Assembly: GCF_040807025.1 (NCBI RefSeq)
Contig: NC_090956.1
Span: 6,622,517 to 6,686,516 of the forward strand
Reading direction: 5' to 3'
Length of the DNA: 64,000 nucleotides
Origin: Struthio camelus
Lineage: Eukaryota > Chordata > Aves > Struthioniformes > Struthionidae
The notes beneath the pieces were generated by a model. The model did not search any database, was not told where the DNA came from, and was given only the letters and a program-made list of their open reading frames with translations. This document shows positions 13,501 through 26,260 of this stretch, piece by piece (the stretch's first letter is position 1; the number at the start of each line of letters is the position of its first letter). A program made the position numbers and the translations under genes.

Positions 13501-16500
13501 CTGGAGCATGACAGCTGTTACTGGATCATGCAAAAAGCCTGCCAGCAAAAAGGCATCAATTTGTGTGATATCCGGGTGTCTTGTCTTCTGTTTTCATAAT
13601 TGCATACATGGTGTCTGCATAAATCTTTCCCCCCCCGCACCTCCAGTGACAGGAGCTGACTGGCGAATGGCAGCACATCAGTGGGAAAACACCAGCAAGA
13701 AGAGACAATCAGTGAGATGTGTGTCAGATGGGGAGGGTGAAGGCCCCAGGCAGATTCCTCCGAGGTTGTTCTAGCGTGGTACGTTCACTAAATAGAAAAC
13801 CTCTCCTTTTCCCTATGGGAAGAGTAGCATGTTCATCCAGACATGAGAACCAGCAGTGCTGTCTTCTCATGTTCTTTAAGAGTTTAGTGCCAAATGACAG
13901 CACAAGTGACAACAGCAGAAGCTTTCAGCAAATGCATTGTAGCCCAGAGGTCTGAGTGTCCCTTCGAGGGATACCGTGAAATTTCTTCTCCGTTTTCATT
14001 GAGTACCAAAATCTTCCTATTTATTCCCTCACTGTAACTCCAACCTCTGTTCAGCTGTGGGCTTCCATCTTCCGCAGTGGTCAGAGCTATCTGCTTGAGT
14101 GGAGAGGAGTTCTGCAATTTGGTGTTTGACACTGCATTTACCACTACAAGTCTATTCACGGAAAACAAAATATACTTTAAGTGCATGGGCCAGTTGATTG
14201 GTTTCCTCAGCATCTCAGTCTTTGACCTTTACTGCCTGTGGGCAACCAGCCTTGTTGGGTCATTACACAAATTCAGGTATTGATATCACCAGTTGCATGC
14301 ACTCAAAAGTCTTGAAGTTGAGGTACAAATGATGAGTTTCTTGAAATAATAGCATCTCCCCCCCCCAGAATAAATATTGACTTCTGGGTATTGATGAACT
14401 ACAAGGAACGTGCTTTCCCCCAGTGGGTTCGTAAGCTTCTAAGGGTCAAAACTCAGTCTTGAAGACACAAGAGAAAAGAAAGTGTCTTTCCTATTGTCAG
14501 TTCAAAGGGAACCAACCTTCCTATCCTTCTCTGACCCTCAGGGAGTGGCAGCTCTCTTGCTAACTTTAGTAATGTTGACAATGGTGCAAATGACAGCCAT
14601 TTTGAATGAAGAAACCCTAGGAAAAAGGAAATTGTGAGCCAGCAAAAAGCAAAAACGATAAAAACATCTCCCTGGATAAGACTGTCAATTTTGATACATG
14701 AGTTATTGATGTTGCAAGAGCAACTGAAGTTGTTTCCAAAGCCAATACTTAAATTTTGCTTTGACAGCTCATAATTGTGAGTAGGTCACACAGCCGCATA
14801 AGAAGAGGCAGTTGTTGACTGGTAGGAGTCTAATATTTTCTTTAAAAAGAGTCAGATGAAATGGGCTTTTCTCCCATATCCTGTCGCTATGTTCTTCTTG
14901 CTCCTATTTGGACAGTGGCCTTGATTTCCACAGTGCTGAATGTAATGTAGTGCACTGGATCTGCGTGCAGGTGACTAATGTATGCCGTTGCTTTCCTTGG
15001 TGTAGGGTTTAAACCTGCATTTTTGCCTGGGGTGCCAGACTATGACAAATAAGAACTAGAAGATGGTAATGAATAAACATAGTGAGAATTTCAGCTGTAA
15101 TCTGCCATCAGGTCCATCTGTTACTTCTTCCCCCACAAGCCTTGCAAACTCAATGAGCTAGGAACAGGCATGCTCCATATACTGTCCCACCCTGCAGTCA
15201 CATATCTAAGGTCTAATGGACTGGTCATAATTAAGTTCATCATAATTGGTCTCTTGAGCCATTATTGGTCACAGGAGCATCTCGTTGAGTTCTTTAGCCT
15301 TTCATTCTTCCTGCTCATGACAAGACTTCCAGAAGGATACTGAAACCATGAGGAGGATAAACAACTTAATCACATGCTGGTGTCTGCTGTGTCACAAAAT
15401 GAGTTTCTCCAGTGAGATGTGCCTCACAGACATCATATGTAATCTCTTCGTTTAGCCATTCCCAGCCTCTCTCCCCTAATGCGCACTTACTGCCCGTCTC
15501 TTGCAAAACTAGCCACCCGGCTCTCAAAAGAGAGGGGTTGTTTTCTGGTTGGCAGCTAGAGAGTCCTGAAGTCTGTATGACCTGTTTGCACCCTGTCAGC
15601 TGGGGCTAGTGGTGTTTTTTTCTGCTTATTTGTTCTAATCCGGAGAAGGGAAAACAGAGGTTCCTGGCAGGAGCGTGATGCAGAAGCAACTAAGCAGAAG
15701 AATGGCGCATGTCTGAGATGACTCAGTGAACAGTGAAGGCTCCAGCAAGTCTTGTCGTTGGTGAGCGGTAGCACACTCTGGAAGAGCAGTTGCTTATCTC
15801 CCAGGCAACACGGCAGCTTGCAAAAAGTTGCCATTAGAATTCACCATGGTTCCATCCATCTCTTTTCGATGTGCGATCTTCTCTTACAGATCTCATGCTC
15901 GGAGCTGCAGTTCCCAAGAAGTGGACTATCTCCTCACTTAGGGAACCAAGCCATCTTAATTAAAGCGCACACAGATGATCTTATCCCATTTCTCCCATAG
16001 TTACTTCCTTATCCTGTTCCAGAAGCCCACGTCCTCAGTTCTCTGCTCCTCCTTTGCTTCCAGCTCTCCTCCCAGCAGGAGAGATGGAGAGGAAATTAAT
16101 AAGCAACTTTGCTGATTAGTGAAATAAATTCCCTTTCTAAATTAAGGATTCTTCTGCTCAGGGTTCTTTGCCAGTCCCTGATATCTCCCTCATGTTGTTT
16201 GTCTGCTTCTGACTCTCCTGGGTTTGGGACCTGATTTGAGTGGCACCTACTCTTCCCTTTGTTCCAAGTCACCATGCTCACCAGATGCCTGGGCAGGTCA
16301 GAATCATGACACCTGCCTCTGGGTGGCAGGGCCGTAAAGAAATACAGGGCTGTTATTTGGCTAGGAAAACAGAACTTTAATAACACCCAGTCCCTAGCAT
16401 TATCAGCTGCAACTGCAGAGTCATTTTAGAGAAAGGAAGAGATTTTTCTCTTCCTAATTTATGTCTATCCTGCATATGGCTTCTATGGAATCACTAATGT

Positions 16501-19500
16501 TACAGACAGATGGGTTGGCATTTTACTAGACAGAACACATGGGCTAGATGTTGTTAATGCTTGTTAGCTACTCACTCTGTCGCTTGACCAGTCCAATATG
16601 GTCACCTCACAGATGGTTGGAAAGCTGCAGCCTGGGTGCTGTAGCGGTCCAGCTCTGCGGTACTTTGTTGTGACAGCAGTTGTGATAACATGCGTTTGGC
16701 TGCTATTTCTGAAGGGCTTCACTGTAGGTCAGAGAAACTATGCCTGTGGCTGGGGGATCAGTGTGTCCCTGCACGTGCAAGAAAGGTGCTGATTTGTAAA
16801 GATCTTGAGCCGTTTCACAAGGTATTTGCTTTAGAGGCTTAATTTCATGTTCTGAACTTTTATAATGTGGTGTTAGAAAAATTCTGTGAACCTGCAGCCT
16901 TGCTTTCGTCTACATTGCTTTTTGGCTGATGTTTGTAAAGGCCCTGCCTTTGGCTGTGAACACTGACTATTTAACTGTCTTGAGGCCTAGTAAAAAGTTG
17001 CAGTTTAGGATCTCAGGCTCTGACTTACAGCCTACAGCCTGTCGGTATTAGTTTAGGGTGGGCATCTCAAGTCTGCTGTGATTTACTCTCACCGGTCTTG
17101 TATTCAGCTGAACTGCTTCTAGGTATCATCTCAAAAAATATCTGCAGGGTGAAGCCTCCTTGATGTTTAGATTGGAGATCCCCAGCAGAACCTGCAGATG
17201 CAGAAGCAGATGTTAGAGGTGAATCATGTATGTTACCCTCTTCCCTCTTTGTCAATATTGATGTACAATTTACAGCATAATGACAGGAGACAGAGTGTAT
17301 CCTACAGATGAGACAGGGAATTTTAGTTTCAATACTAGTCCTTTAAAACTCTGAAAGCACTTTTGGAAAATACAGGGGTATTAATTCAGACTGAGAAATA
17401 GTTCTTCCACCCTATGATTTAAATTGTATATATTTGTCTCTGTCTGTCCTGAACGGTTGAATCGCATTAATGCACCCTGATAATAGCTGTCACATTTTAC
17501 CCCAGGGGTTGCTCCTCGGTGATAGGTAAAGTCATAGCAGTTCAAAGACTTGTCTTTCAGGAAGAAAGATATATAGGAATATTCAGATATAAAATAGTAA
17601 TAGTATGAATCAAAAAATGTGCTTCCCTTGTTTTCAAGCCTTTGATCTTTCTTCTGTGGCATCACATTTGACAGTGTAAAGGGCAGTAACCTTTAGGAGA
17701 AGCGTTAGGAGAGATGACACCAACTTGTACTCCAGTGCTCAGAACAATCTCCCCCAGGATTAATACCAGCTGTTTTCCCCTCGTCGAAAGAGATGGAGGT
17801 ACTTCAGCACATGGCAGCGCTCTCTTTTACATTTTCTGTTGTTTACATCTCTTGGGGCTGGTGCAGGAGAGCTCACATACATCAAAACACGTAGCTGTAT
17901 GGAGAAACTCACTGCTGTGCAATGCTCCCCGCTCCACATTTCTTTGGTACTGAGTTGATGGAATAGCCAGGACCCCATCACTTTTATCACTCGTGGATAT
18001 AGTGCCTGGGTCATGTTTTGGATTAAGATGGAAGTGTGTGAGCTGACCTCTTGTGCTAAAGACATTGCGGGGTTGTGTTTCATCTCAATGTTGAATAATA
18101 AGAAAGAAAAAGGAAGTATTTGCTGTAAATCTCGGTGTACGCAGTGCTGTTTCTCACCTATCCTACCCCAGCTTTCAATTTTCTTCTTGGCATTGCCAAG
18201 CGCTCTCTTTCCTTTACTCAGCAGCTAAAAGCAGTTTTTTCATTACATTTCCTGGAAGGTCCTTTACAGGCATCCATCCCTCTCTGCCTCATAAATTCAG
18301 TTTATATAGCAAGCTGGCAACACAGAGGTCAGAGGTCTTGGCAAGAAGCAATTATTATAAAGAAGTACTCTTCCTCTTTTTGGTTACAAAGAGGATATTA
18401 TAGGGGAAAAAATTTAGCTGGAGACAAGGAATGGTCATTTGTGAAAGGTAGGTTGCTTGAGTGATGAAGAACTGTACATCCTGTTAGAGCTATGTTGGGA
18501 AGGTGTCGTGTCAGGCTCAGCGGCATGGTATCACCAGCTAGCAGAAACTTGCCGGCTACCACAGAAAAGAAAGAAGGAAAGCAGTAAACAGTTTGTTAAA
18601 TAACCTCATAAATATTGCCAACCATAAGTGCATCTTGTGGAGCAATTTGTTTTTTTGTTTTTTTAATATTTCTCTAATTTTAAATGAACGGCCTCTAATT
18701 AAAGTGATTTAGTGGCTACCTGGGGACCTGATATTTGAGCAGCATGTAGTACTTAGGAGAGATTGATTGGTGAGGCATAATTCAGTTGGGGGATTTTGAT
18801 AATGATATCATCACCCAAGAGAGCCAAGTTTGAGCAATTACTCAGAGCTCAGAACCTCCTATTTGGATTGTTAAAACTTCAGCGGGCAGTTTCCATGGGT
18901 GTGCGCGCGTACACACACGCCGAACCTCTTTGTTTCTCTGTCTGTCACACACTGCAGAGCCCTTGTGGTACAGGAGTGAAGAAGAAAGATGCTTATTCTA
19001 GATAGGTAATGATACTTATTAATGCCAGTCTGGCGATAGATGTTAGAAAGTGGTAGCATGTGGGGATCAAACTTCTCTTCCACCTTCCACCTTGCTGCTG
19101 ATTGCCTAAAATCAAATGCCTGACGTCTCGCTGCAAGAGGGCTTGATTTGGGTATTCTTTGCTGGGCACTCAAGTTTTGCGAGTTTTTAGTTGGCTGTAT
19201 GTACAGGGGGCTCCCTTAGATGGGGGCTTGTGAGCGGCCCACTGGGCACGAACGAGCGCCCTGATTTATCAGATGTGTTTTTGAGACTGTTCCCTTTGCT
19301 GCGCACCAGATCCCGCAAAGAGGCTCCAGGCCCTCTCTGCAGCTATGTTTTGGCTCTCCTCTTCTGACAGCAGCATGTGGACAAGAAGGCCTTTGACATT
19401 TAGAAAAATCTCAGCATCTAAAGCAAGAGCCAGAAACAAAAAGATTTTCTTTTTAAAGGTCAGAGCAGGCAGCTTCTTAAGAAATAATTTTCAAATTGGT

Positions 19501-19537
19501 TTGTTGGACTGTGACAGGATTTACACGTATTAATGGG

Positions 19538-19642
19538 TGGCGAGGCGGGCGGGACGCCTGGCAGTGGGCGCGTTGGGGAAGCCGTCGGGGAGGCCAGGGA
19601 CCGTCAGGAACGTGAATGTGCCCAGCTCGCTCGACAGGCGAT
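19538..19642. other. short CpG-dense patch inside the intron
   Basis: About 105 bases with many CpG dinucleotides (strings such as GGCGAGGCGGGCGGGACG, GGGCGCG and GCTCGCTCGAC) sit abruptly in otherwise CpG-poor intron. It is too short to be a classical CpG island. It may be part of an unrecognised repeat, a small promoter, or a recently inserted sequence that has not lost its CpGs. Confidence 0.35.
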
Positions 19643-20900
19643 GCTTTGTGGCACAGATGAAGGTCACACTGTGGAGTTTTGGAGAGGTAGTTTGGTGTAG
19701 CAGACCCTGAGGACTTTTCCTGATGGGGGAAAGTTTTGGGGAAGAGGGAGTGACTGTCACTTATGAAGAGTAGCTCTGAGGGACTTTGATGGTGAAAGCA
19801 AATTGCAAAAGGGATTGATCTTGTGGGGAGATAGGCAGCACAGAGGTCTCCAAGGAGAGCCTGGGAACACCATGAGGACAAGGGAGACGTCAGTAAGAGA
19901 ACTGGGTTATGGAGAAGCGAGCGCAACTACAGCAGAGCTGTAACACCAGAGGAGTCCAGTGAGCCGAAAGGAACAGAGGGAAGCTCTTCATGGGGTCTCA
20001 GCCTTATAGCCCCGTCCCTTGGCATGCACAGGGTTATTTTCCCAGTATATTCAGAGTAGTTGTGTGTATGGACCTGGCACAGGAAGTGATTCATGACATA
20101 AGCAGAGAAGAGCCTCTCAGCAGATAAGATGGAGCCCCCACAATACCTTCACTGGTTAAATATCACTGTACAGTGATTCACTTGCTTGTTTTGACCCCTA
20201 ATACATCATAACCTCGAAAAGTATCATTTATTGCAGGGTATGGCAGAGCTTCATCTGCAAAGCGAAAGCTCCTGACTGCCGAGGGGTGGAGAGCCATGCC
20301 GGCAACTCTGCCAAAGGCTTAGACTTAACCCTTCGTCACTCTGAGAAGGTATTTGAACTGAGGTTCCCAAGCTGAGCTACAACACCTGCCTGCTGCTTTA
20401 AAGTGACATCTGCCCTGGTATAAAGCACCACCGTCACTTTTATCAGCTTACCGAAAATCACGTGGGAACTCCAAATTCAGCGCTTGGATCTTTATGTTTG
20501 AATATGCGGGAGCACATCTGTATGTCCTATGTGGATCACACCCCTAAATATGGCAGTGCTTTCTCCGTGTGGAAATCTGAGGTGGAATATCCTCACTTAA
20601 TGGTGAAATTGGATGCCGAAGCCCTCTTTTTCTTTTTTCCATGTTTCTCCCCCATGTTTCTTCATGATAATACATCCCTATTGGCAGCCTTCTCGCCCTG
20701 TCTTTGGAGTACCCGGGCATCCTCTTCTCACTCTTCTTCCGCAGTCTGATGGCCTACAAGGCGTTGGGTCATGTGCTCAAGTAATATCTTTCAAAAAGGT
20801 TCCTAAAAGCTTTGGATGACTACATTCACTCTAGTTCACTCCACTAAATTGATTCCAGTTTATAGCTGATGGCATTTTTGGAGACAGAGCGGGGTCTTTC

Positions 20901-20918
20901 TTTTTTTTTTTTTTTTTT
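20901..20918. repeat. T18 homopolymer
   Basis: An uninterrupted run of 18 T residues, preceded by CTTTC. It may be the A-tail of something on the minus strand, but no recognisable element body lies next to it. Confidence 0.9.
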
Positions 20919-21898
20919 AACTAGCTGCCAAAATATGTCAGAAAGAAGAGGAAGAGGGTGTACAAGAAACTGTAAAAATTGGTGTCTCTAGACCATAGTG
21001 CACTTCTGAGCTGTATGTTTTCCTGTGAATGACCAAAGGAGTCAATCAAACTTTTGACACAGCCCCCTCTCAGCTGATGGAGCAAGCAGCGAATTAAATG
21101 CTGGGACTTAGCTTTCAGAGAGTGTTTCTGTGCAATAACAGCATGGGAGCAAAGACCAATCTCAGCTTCAAAGCAAAATCAATGCAGCCAGAAGCCCTGC
21201 TTGTGTTATATCAAAGCACCACCATTTGAGAGCACCTCCTCTACAGTTCATGCACTGCTGCATTGCTAGCATGGTTCTGCCAGCTTCGAGTCCTTCCCTC
21301 AGCGAGGACATTTGGTAGCGCTCATTGCTCCTACACATCTTCAGTGCTGGCTGCTGTAGCCCTTTGCTGAGGTGGTCCCCGTTGGAGGGAAGGGCTTGCT
21401 TTTCTACCATGCTGGTGATTATTTGAGAGAGTTGCATGTTGCCAATCAGTGCAGCAGTTAAATGAACCTAGGTATGGTACTTTGTGCCATTCCTAAAATA
21501 CAGACACATTAGTTCTCTTAGCAGTCACTGAGAAAGAGAGAGAGGGGAGGCTCTCTGCTCCACCCCTTCTCTGCTCTGGTCATTTCCTTACCCAGGATAA
21601 AACTGCAGTTAGATAGAAAATGCCCCCGGCATTTGGCAGCAAATGCACTGAGCAGAATATGAAGGAGGTAGAAAGTTTATCTGGTGACTGGGGAGGAGCC
21701 TCCAGCTTCTTCTCTGAGTGCTTCACCATCTTGGGCTTCACCTCAGCAATTAGTTTTAGATCCCACCCTTTATCTGCTGCATGGATGGATACATAGAGCA
21801 GAAGAAGTGGCAGGGGCACCCCAGTTCCCAGGTACCTGTGTGGCAAAGAACTGAATGCACACATGCAGCTTTAGCTATAATGTAAGTCTTTGCCTGCC

Positions 21899-21950
21899 AA
21901 AAAAAAATTTTATATATATATATATCTATCTATATATGTGTATATATAAA
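21899..21950. repeat. A-run and (TA)n/(TATC)n microsatellite
   Basis: Nine A residues are followed by an imperfect TA repeat with TATC and TGTA interruptions. It is a low-complexity tract likely to vary in length. Confidence 0.9.
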
Positions 21951-24329
21951 AGCTCTAAAGCTTTGAATAATTTACCAATTTCCTGGATTAAAAGGAAGAT
22001 TTATGATGTTTGCCTCTGTCAGGCAGCAGCTGATCTTGATTCTTTGGAAAGGCAATTGTACTAAAGGCTCCTTTCTCTGAGCAGATCTAGGAGTAACTGC
22101 TGTGAGTTTATGTCGCCATGTGGTAAATAGACTTGTCTTATTCATGTTACACAATGCGGTGAAATCGGCTCGCTGATCTGATTGCTCTATAGGGTAGCAC
22201 AGCCTATGAGCAGAAAACAGGATGTCACCCTTGAAATCCATAGCAGGAGTTGCACACACCCACCAGCACAACCAGGCATGCGGTAACACCGGGCAAGGAT
22301 TGATTTCCATTGCTTTTCTAGGAAAGGTCCCGATAGGCCTTAAATCAGACTGAACTGGCAACGGAGCTTAGCCAAAGCTAGAATCTCTTTCCTTTCGTGA
22401 GTATTAGAGGTCTGAAAAATATATGACTTAGACCTGAATCTCAGTAATTACTAAATTACTGAGCCAGCCTGATTTTTCCATGAATGAGAAGAGACCGATC
22501 CGAGTCTGTGAGATGGTATTCTCATCCGACCGATCTTCAGGCTCCTGCTCTGCCCGTTGGTCAGTGACACTTTGTGGGGGGTATTTGCCTCTCACATTGA
22601 CCACTGTGCTTAGCTGGCTAGCAGTGGGAAAGAGGGAGCGAAGCGCGATGCTGGTCCCCAAACTGCCTCTTGGTGCAGCCCTGTGTGCATTGCCTACAGG
22701 GAGGATGGGGGACTCCCAGACTCAGCCTTTCCTCTGACCCTGTATTTTCAGCACACCTCCAAATCTTGCTGGTTTTCTTTCAACAGTTGCCTTTGAAAGC
22801 AACAACACACAATAGCCATGCAGCTCTGAGTAAGACAGAGCCCAGAGTAGTTAGAACTGGTTTTAAATATGCTCTGGTCTTTCTAACCCCCTTTCTGCTC
22901 GCTGACTGACCCTGTGGGTCCAAATGATGCTAGTTTGGGTTCCTCCCCCGGGCATTTCATACCTGAATGTGCTTGGGAGATGTTTGGCTTCGTCTGGACT
23001 TCGAATTCCCAGGCGTGCATTGCTGGGGTGAATGAGGATTGTCTTACATAGATTGTGTTCCTGTGAATAGTTGGTGTGTGTTCTCAGCTCTAACTCCTTT
23101 TTAGTAGTGATTGTGTCCAGGAATTTTCTTCGAGGGTTGAGATTTTTTTTAATTAAAAAATTGATTTAAAAAAAAAAAGAGTGGAGGGAATCCTGGATAT
23201 AAGCAATGAAGAGGATGACTTGAGTGCCCTGATAGCTTTAAACCACTGGAAATTTCAGCTATGTATGTTTCATAATTGCAGTTTTTGAAGCTGGCGTCAC
23301 TGGTATACTCTGCACTGATCCAGAACGGCATGAAACAGCCAGCACTCAGGGAGCGAGCGTGCAGATTTCATTCAGCAGAGCCCCTCCAGCATCCTCTCCC
23401 TCCTCTCTCCCGCCCACCCATGCATGCCTCCTCCCCTGTCGTGGTCTCTGCTCTCTCCAGCTCCCCTGCTACCTCACTGCTAGCTCTTTCCTCTCTGCCC
23501 ACAGCTCGCCTGGTGTCCCAGGTATGCTGCAAACTTGCTTTTGAAAAGAAATTGTGTGGATTAATGAGAATGTATTGCTATTCTTACAATCATTTTGTTT
23601 GTAACACACATGCTGCAAAGGTTCTTCTGCTGTTGAACTCAACAACCGCAATAAATCTGTCTATCTGTCTATATCCCAGTCTATACTACCTTATGAACAG
23701 ATGGGTAAAAAAGAAAAAGCAATAAAAACAGACAAGAAGAGCAGTAACAATGATAGCAATTTTAAAACCCTCCCAAAAAAACAAGTTTCTAATTTTTTTT
23801 TTTAAGCAGTATGAGATTAAATGAACTGAACTGCAAGTGCATCATCCTCAGAGTTAACATATAAACATTTCCCAGCAGAGATAGAATTGCTTTCTCTCCT
23901 TTTTCTCTCCTTGTTAGGGAAGACAACATAAGAAAGCCAGGTGAGACATCATCTGCGGATGCTCCTTCTGACTGTTCCTGGTGAGAGGAAGCCCAAGGGG
24001 GAAGGTGGTGCCTCTCTTCACTATCACACAACCAAGAGAAACCACAGCCCTGTTGAATGCAATGGGAAATAATAGTTTTCTCAAAAGCATGTATTTCTTC
24101 ACGTAGCTTCACCAAACATTATTATTCTGCCTCTGCTGAAGGATGAAACTGCAGTTACGAAGAACAGTCAAGAGAAGTGACCATTAATCTCACAAAAAAG
24201 AAATTATTCAAACGTTGTCTTCACACCTGTGAGCTCAAAGTAGACAAGAAGTTTAAAACGTTTTAAGTTGTTCTGTTTCTGAGATCAAAGGACACAGGCA
24301 AATGATCTGGCAGTGGATGCTAAATTTCT

Positions 24330-24440
24330 TAAGGAACTTGCTTTAATTAATTAAACTAGTAAACCAATTAATGGATTTACTTGTAAGTTCTTAGAAAATT
24401 AGTTTTGTGCCCAAAGAGTATTAATTCCAAGAAGGAGGCA
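24330..24440. promoter_or_regulatory. AT-rich intronic island with TTAATTAATTAA
   Basis: The core TTAATTAATTAA and the neighbouring ACCAATTAATGG string give a cluster of homeodomain-type ATTA sites. Candidate regulatory DNA only; base composition could also explain it. Confidence 0.2.
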
Positions 24441-26082
24441 ATATCTATCTTTCATACAGAGATTGAATTCCTGTTTCAGGTGAATTCAGTTCAGCATTGA
24501 CTTTGAAGACACAAGTGATGCATTCATAATACTTGGACCTTCATCCTAAACTCATGTTTCTCATCAGCTGAAACCAGGACAGATTTGCAAAACAAAGCCT
24601 GTGCTTTTTTGACAGCACCCAGCCCATATACTAATTCGTAACTATACTAGAGCTTCACGTTGTGCCTAACCGTTAAGATAGTTTGCAGGTTTACACTCCT
24701 CGCTGTGCCATCAGACTGGCTTCTTAACGATCTGCCATTTCTTCCCTTTTTCTAGTTAGACTCTTTAATCTGAGCCCATGGCATAGTGGATGTGCAGCAA
24801 GCGAGCAGAGTGGCTCCACTAAGGAACCGACTGAGGCACTGAACTTCCTTTGGAGCTGCTGAAAAAGAACCAAACTAAAGTGGAGGAGAATCTAATTTAC
24901 TTTTCCTCTCTGAAATCTTGTTTAGATTTTCTCCCTGGCCCCGGGGTGACAGGGACATCCTTGGTATCGTGTGCTGTTTGCAATCAGAAGTGACACGTAC
25001 ATGAAAAGTTCATAATCAGATGTGTCCAGGTTCCTGGAAACATGAAATCAGAAACAAGCAGGTTCCCTGGGGCCCTTGGCAAGTAACACTTACCTTCTCT
25101 CCTAGCAGGTAAAGTCATGCCTTCCGTTCCCTTCCCACAGAAATCCTCAGCTCTGGGTCTTGGCATCCCTCTGGTAGGGTAACAGTCTGCCCCGCTCCTG
25201 CGCCCCACAGGAGCCCTTACAGTGTCCCAGCTGGGCTTCAAGGAGAAGCAGTGGTACAGAAGAATTAGGAGTGGGAGCATTTTGAAGGGGAAAATGACAG
25301 GGGAAAGGATTAGCATTTCCGCTGTGATGTTTCTGATGTTTATTAATAAACAAGCAGCTTTCATGCCTCCAGGGGCAGGAAAGGCTGCAAGCATTCCTTA
25401 CATCTCTTGCATTTAGCTTTTTTTTTTTACTTGTTTTATATGTTACAGGAGATTTGTAATGTCTTCCCACATGTTGAGTTTCCTTATTTTCATGTTAGCA
25501 TCTCTGGAATGATTCCTCTGAAGCTCTTGGGTATGCGCTGCCAGGGTGATTTAAACATCTTGAGACACTTTAGGGATGTGGGGTGAATCAGCAGCTCATT
25601 CGAAAGGAGTCATGTTAGTTGGGAACACGTCCACTTCCTCCTTCAGGAGGAGGAAGGACTTCAGGGATGAATGCTCCTTCATGTTGTAGAAAGCAAGCTC
25701 TTTGGTGTAGTTCCTGCAACCCAAGCACCGGCAGGCGATGGAGTCCCCGGTGTGGGTGCTCTGGCTGTGCATTGGCTGCTCTGCTGCAGGTGGTGCAAGC
25801 CTGGCCTTTGCACAGGCTGTTTCCAAGATGTTCGAACTGCTCTTTTCCCTGCTGTGCCATTTGTTATTTAGGAAGGCTCGTGCAGGGGGTCCTGTGCAGA
25901 GATTTTGGAATTGCAGAGCTCAGTAGCGGCCCAGTTAGGCTGTGTGTCAAACACCTGCTCTGCAGCAGATAACATTTGCTTGATTACAGGCAGATCCACG
26001 CCGAAGGAGGCTTCAGAGTCATGGTGCTAGTTCTCCTCTGCATTGTGGGAGGTGAATTAAAACCCTGCTGTATTAATGGATT

Positions 26083-26101
26083 TGTTCTTCTTTCCCCTCA
26101 G
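26083..26101 (+). other. MAD1L1: splice acceptor of the MAD1L1 last exon
   Basis: A clean pyrimidine tract (GTTCTTCTTTCCCCTCAG) ends in the AG at 26100-26101. The exon begins in phase 0 with GCC (Ala), the residue expected at the start of the conserved C-terminal block of MAD1. Confidence 0.85.
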
Positions 26102-26260
26102 GCCTCCAGCTCCTCTGGTGGGAAAATGCAGCTTCTGGAAACCGAGTTCTCTCGAACCATCCGGGAGCTCATTGAACTCCACCTGCTTCGCCAGGACAGC
26201 ATCCCAGCCTTCCTCAGCGCCCTCACCCTTGACCTTTTCAGCCGCCAGACCATCGCTTAG
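26102..26260 (+). CDS. MAD1L1: MAD1L1, last coding exon (mitotic checkpoint protein MAD1, C-terminus)
   Basis: This exon encodes the last 52 residues of MAD1, the coiled-coil spindle-assembly-checkpoint protein. MAD1 recruits MAD2 to unattached kinetochores and so delays anaphase. The translation contains [32 protein letters not shown] and the terminal [10 protein letters not shown], nearly identical to the end of vertebrate MAD1 (human ends SRQTVA). It forms the end of the globular C-terminal domain, which family studies link to kinetochore and BUB1 binding. The exon starts in phase 0 after the acceptor at 26101 and stops at TAG 26258-26260. All upstream exons, including the coiled coils and the MAD2-binding motif, lie outside the window. 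The frame happens to stay open into the intron upstream, which has no coding meaning. No break or frameshift is visible. Confidence 0.95.
   Translation, partial: ASSSSGGKMQLLETEFSRTIRELIELHLLRQDSIPAFLSALTLDLFSRQTIA

Larger units (their letters stand above)
1..26101 (+). other. MAD1L1: 3' part of a long MAD1L1 intron (last intron)
   Basis: This stretch lies directly upstream of the MAD1L1 last coding exon and ends in a strong splice acceptor. I found no other exon in it. In particular I did not see the conserved penultimate-exon segment that precedes the last exon in vertebrate MAD1, so the intron probably begins left of the window and is over 26 kb long. MAD1L1 introns are also very long in human. 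The open frames here are short, unrelated to any family I know, and occur on both strands at random. The contents I can name are two MIR-type SINE remnants, simple repeats and some AT-rich islands, listed separately. A small exon or a non-coding RNA could be missed by eye. Confidence 0.7.

Noticed and set aside
17340..17400. Possible fourth MIR fragment (CTGAAAGCACTTTTGG)
   Set aside because: Only one short landmark matches; too little to call.
19477..19926. 149-codon minus-strand frame over the CpG patch
   Set aside because: No recognised similarity and no splice or polyadenylation context; kept only as a CpG-density observation.
23656..23673. TCTG/TCTA short repeat
   Set aside because: Only about 18 bases; ordinary low-complexity sequence.
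23276..23725. 149-codon open frame on the plus strand
   Set aside because: Covers C/T-rich and TCTG/TCTA simple-repeat sequence; serine/leucine-rich product without a known domain.
25976..26101. Open frame continuing upstream of the MAD1L1 last exon
   Set aside because: It crosses a strong splice acceptor and the residues do not resemble MAD1; it is intron read through by chance.
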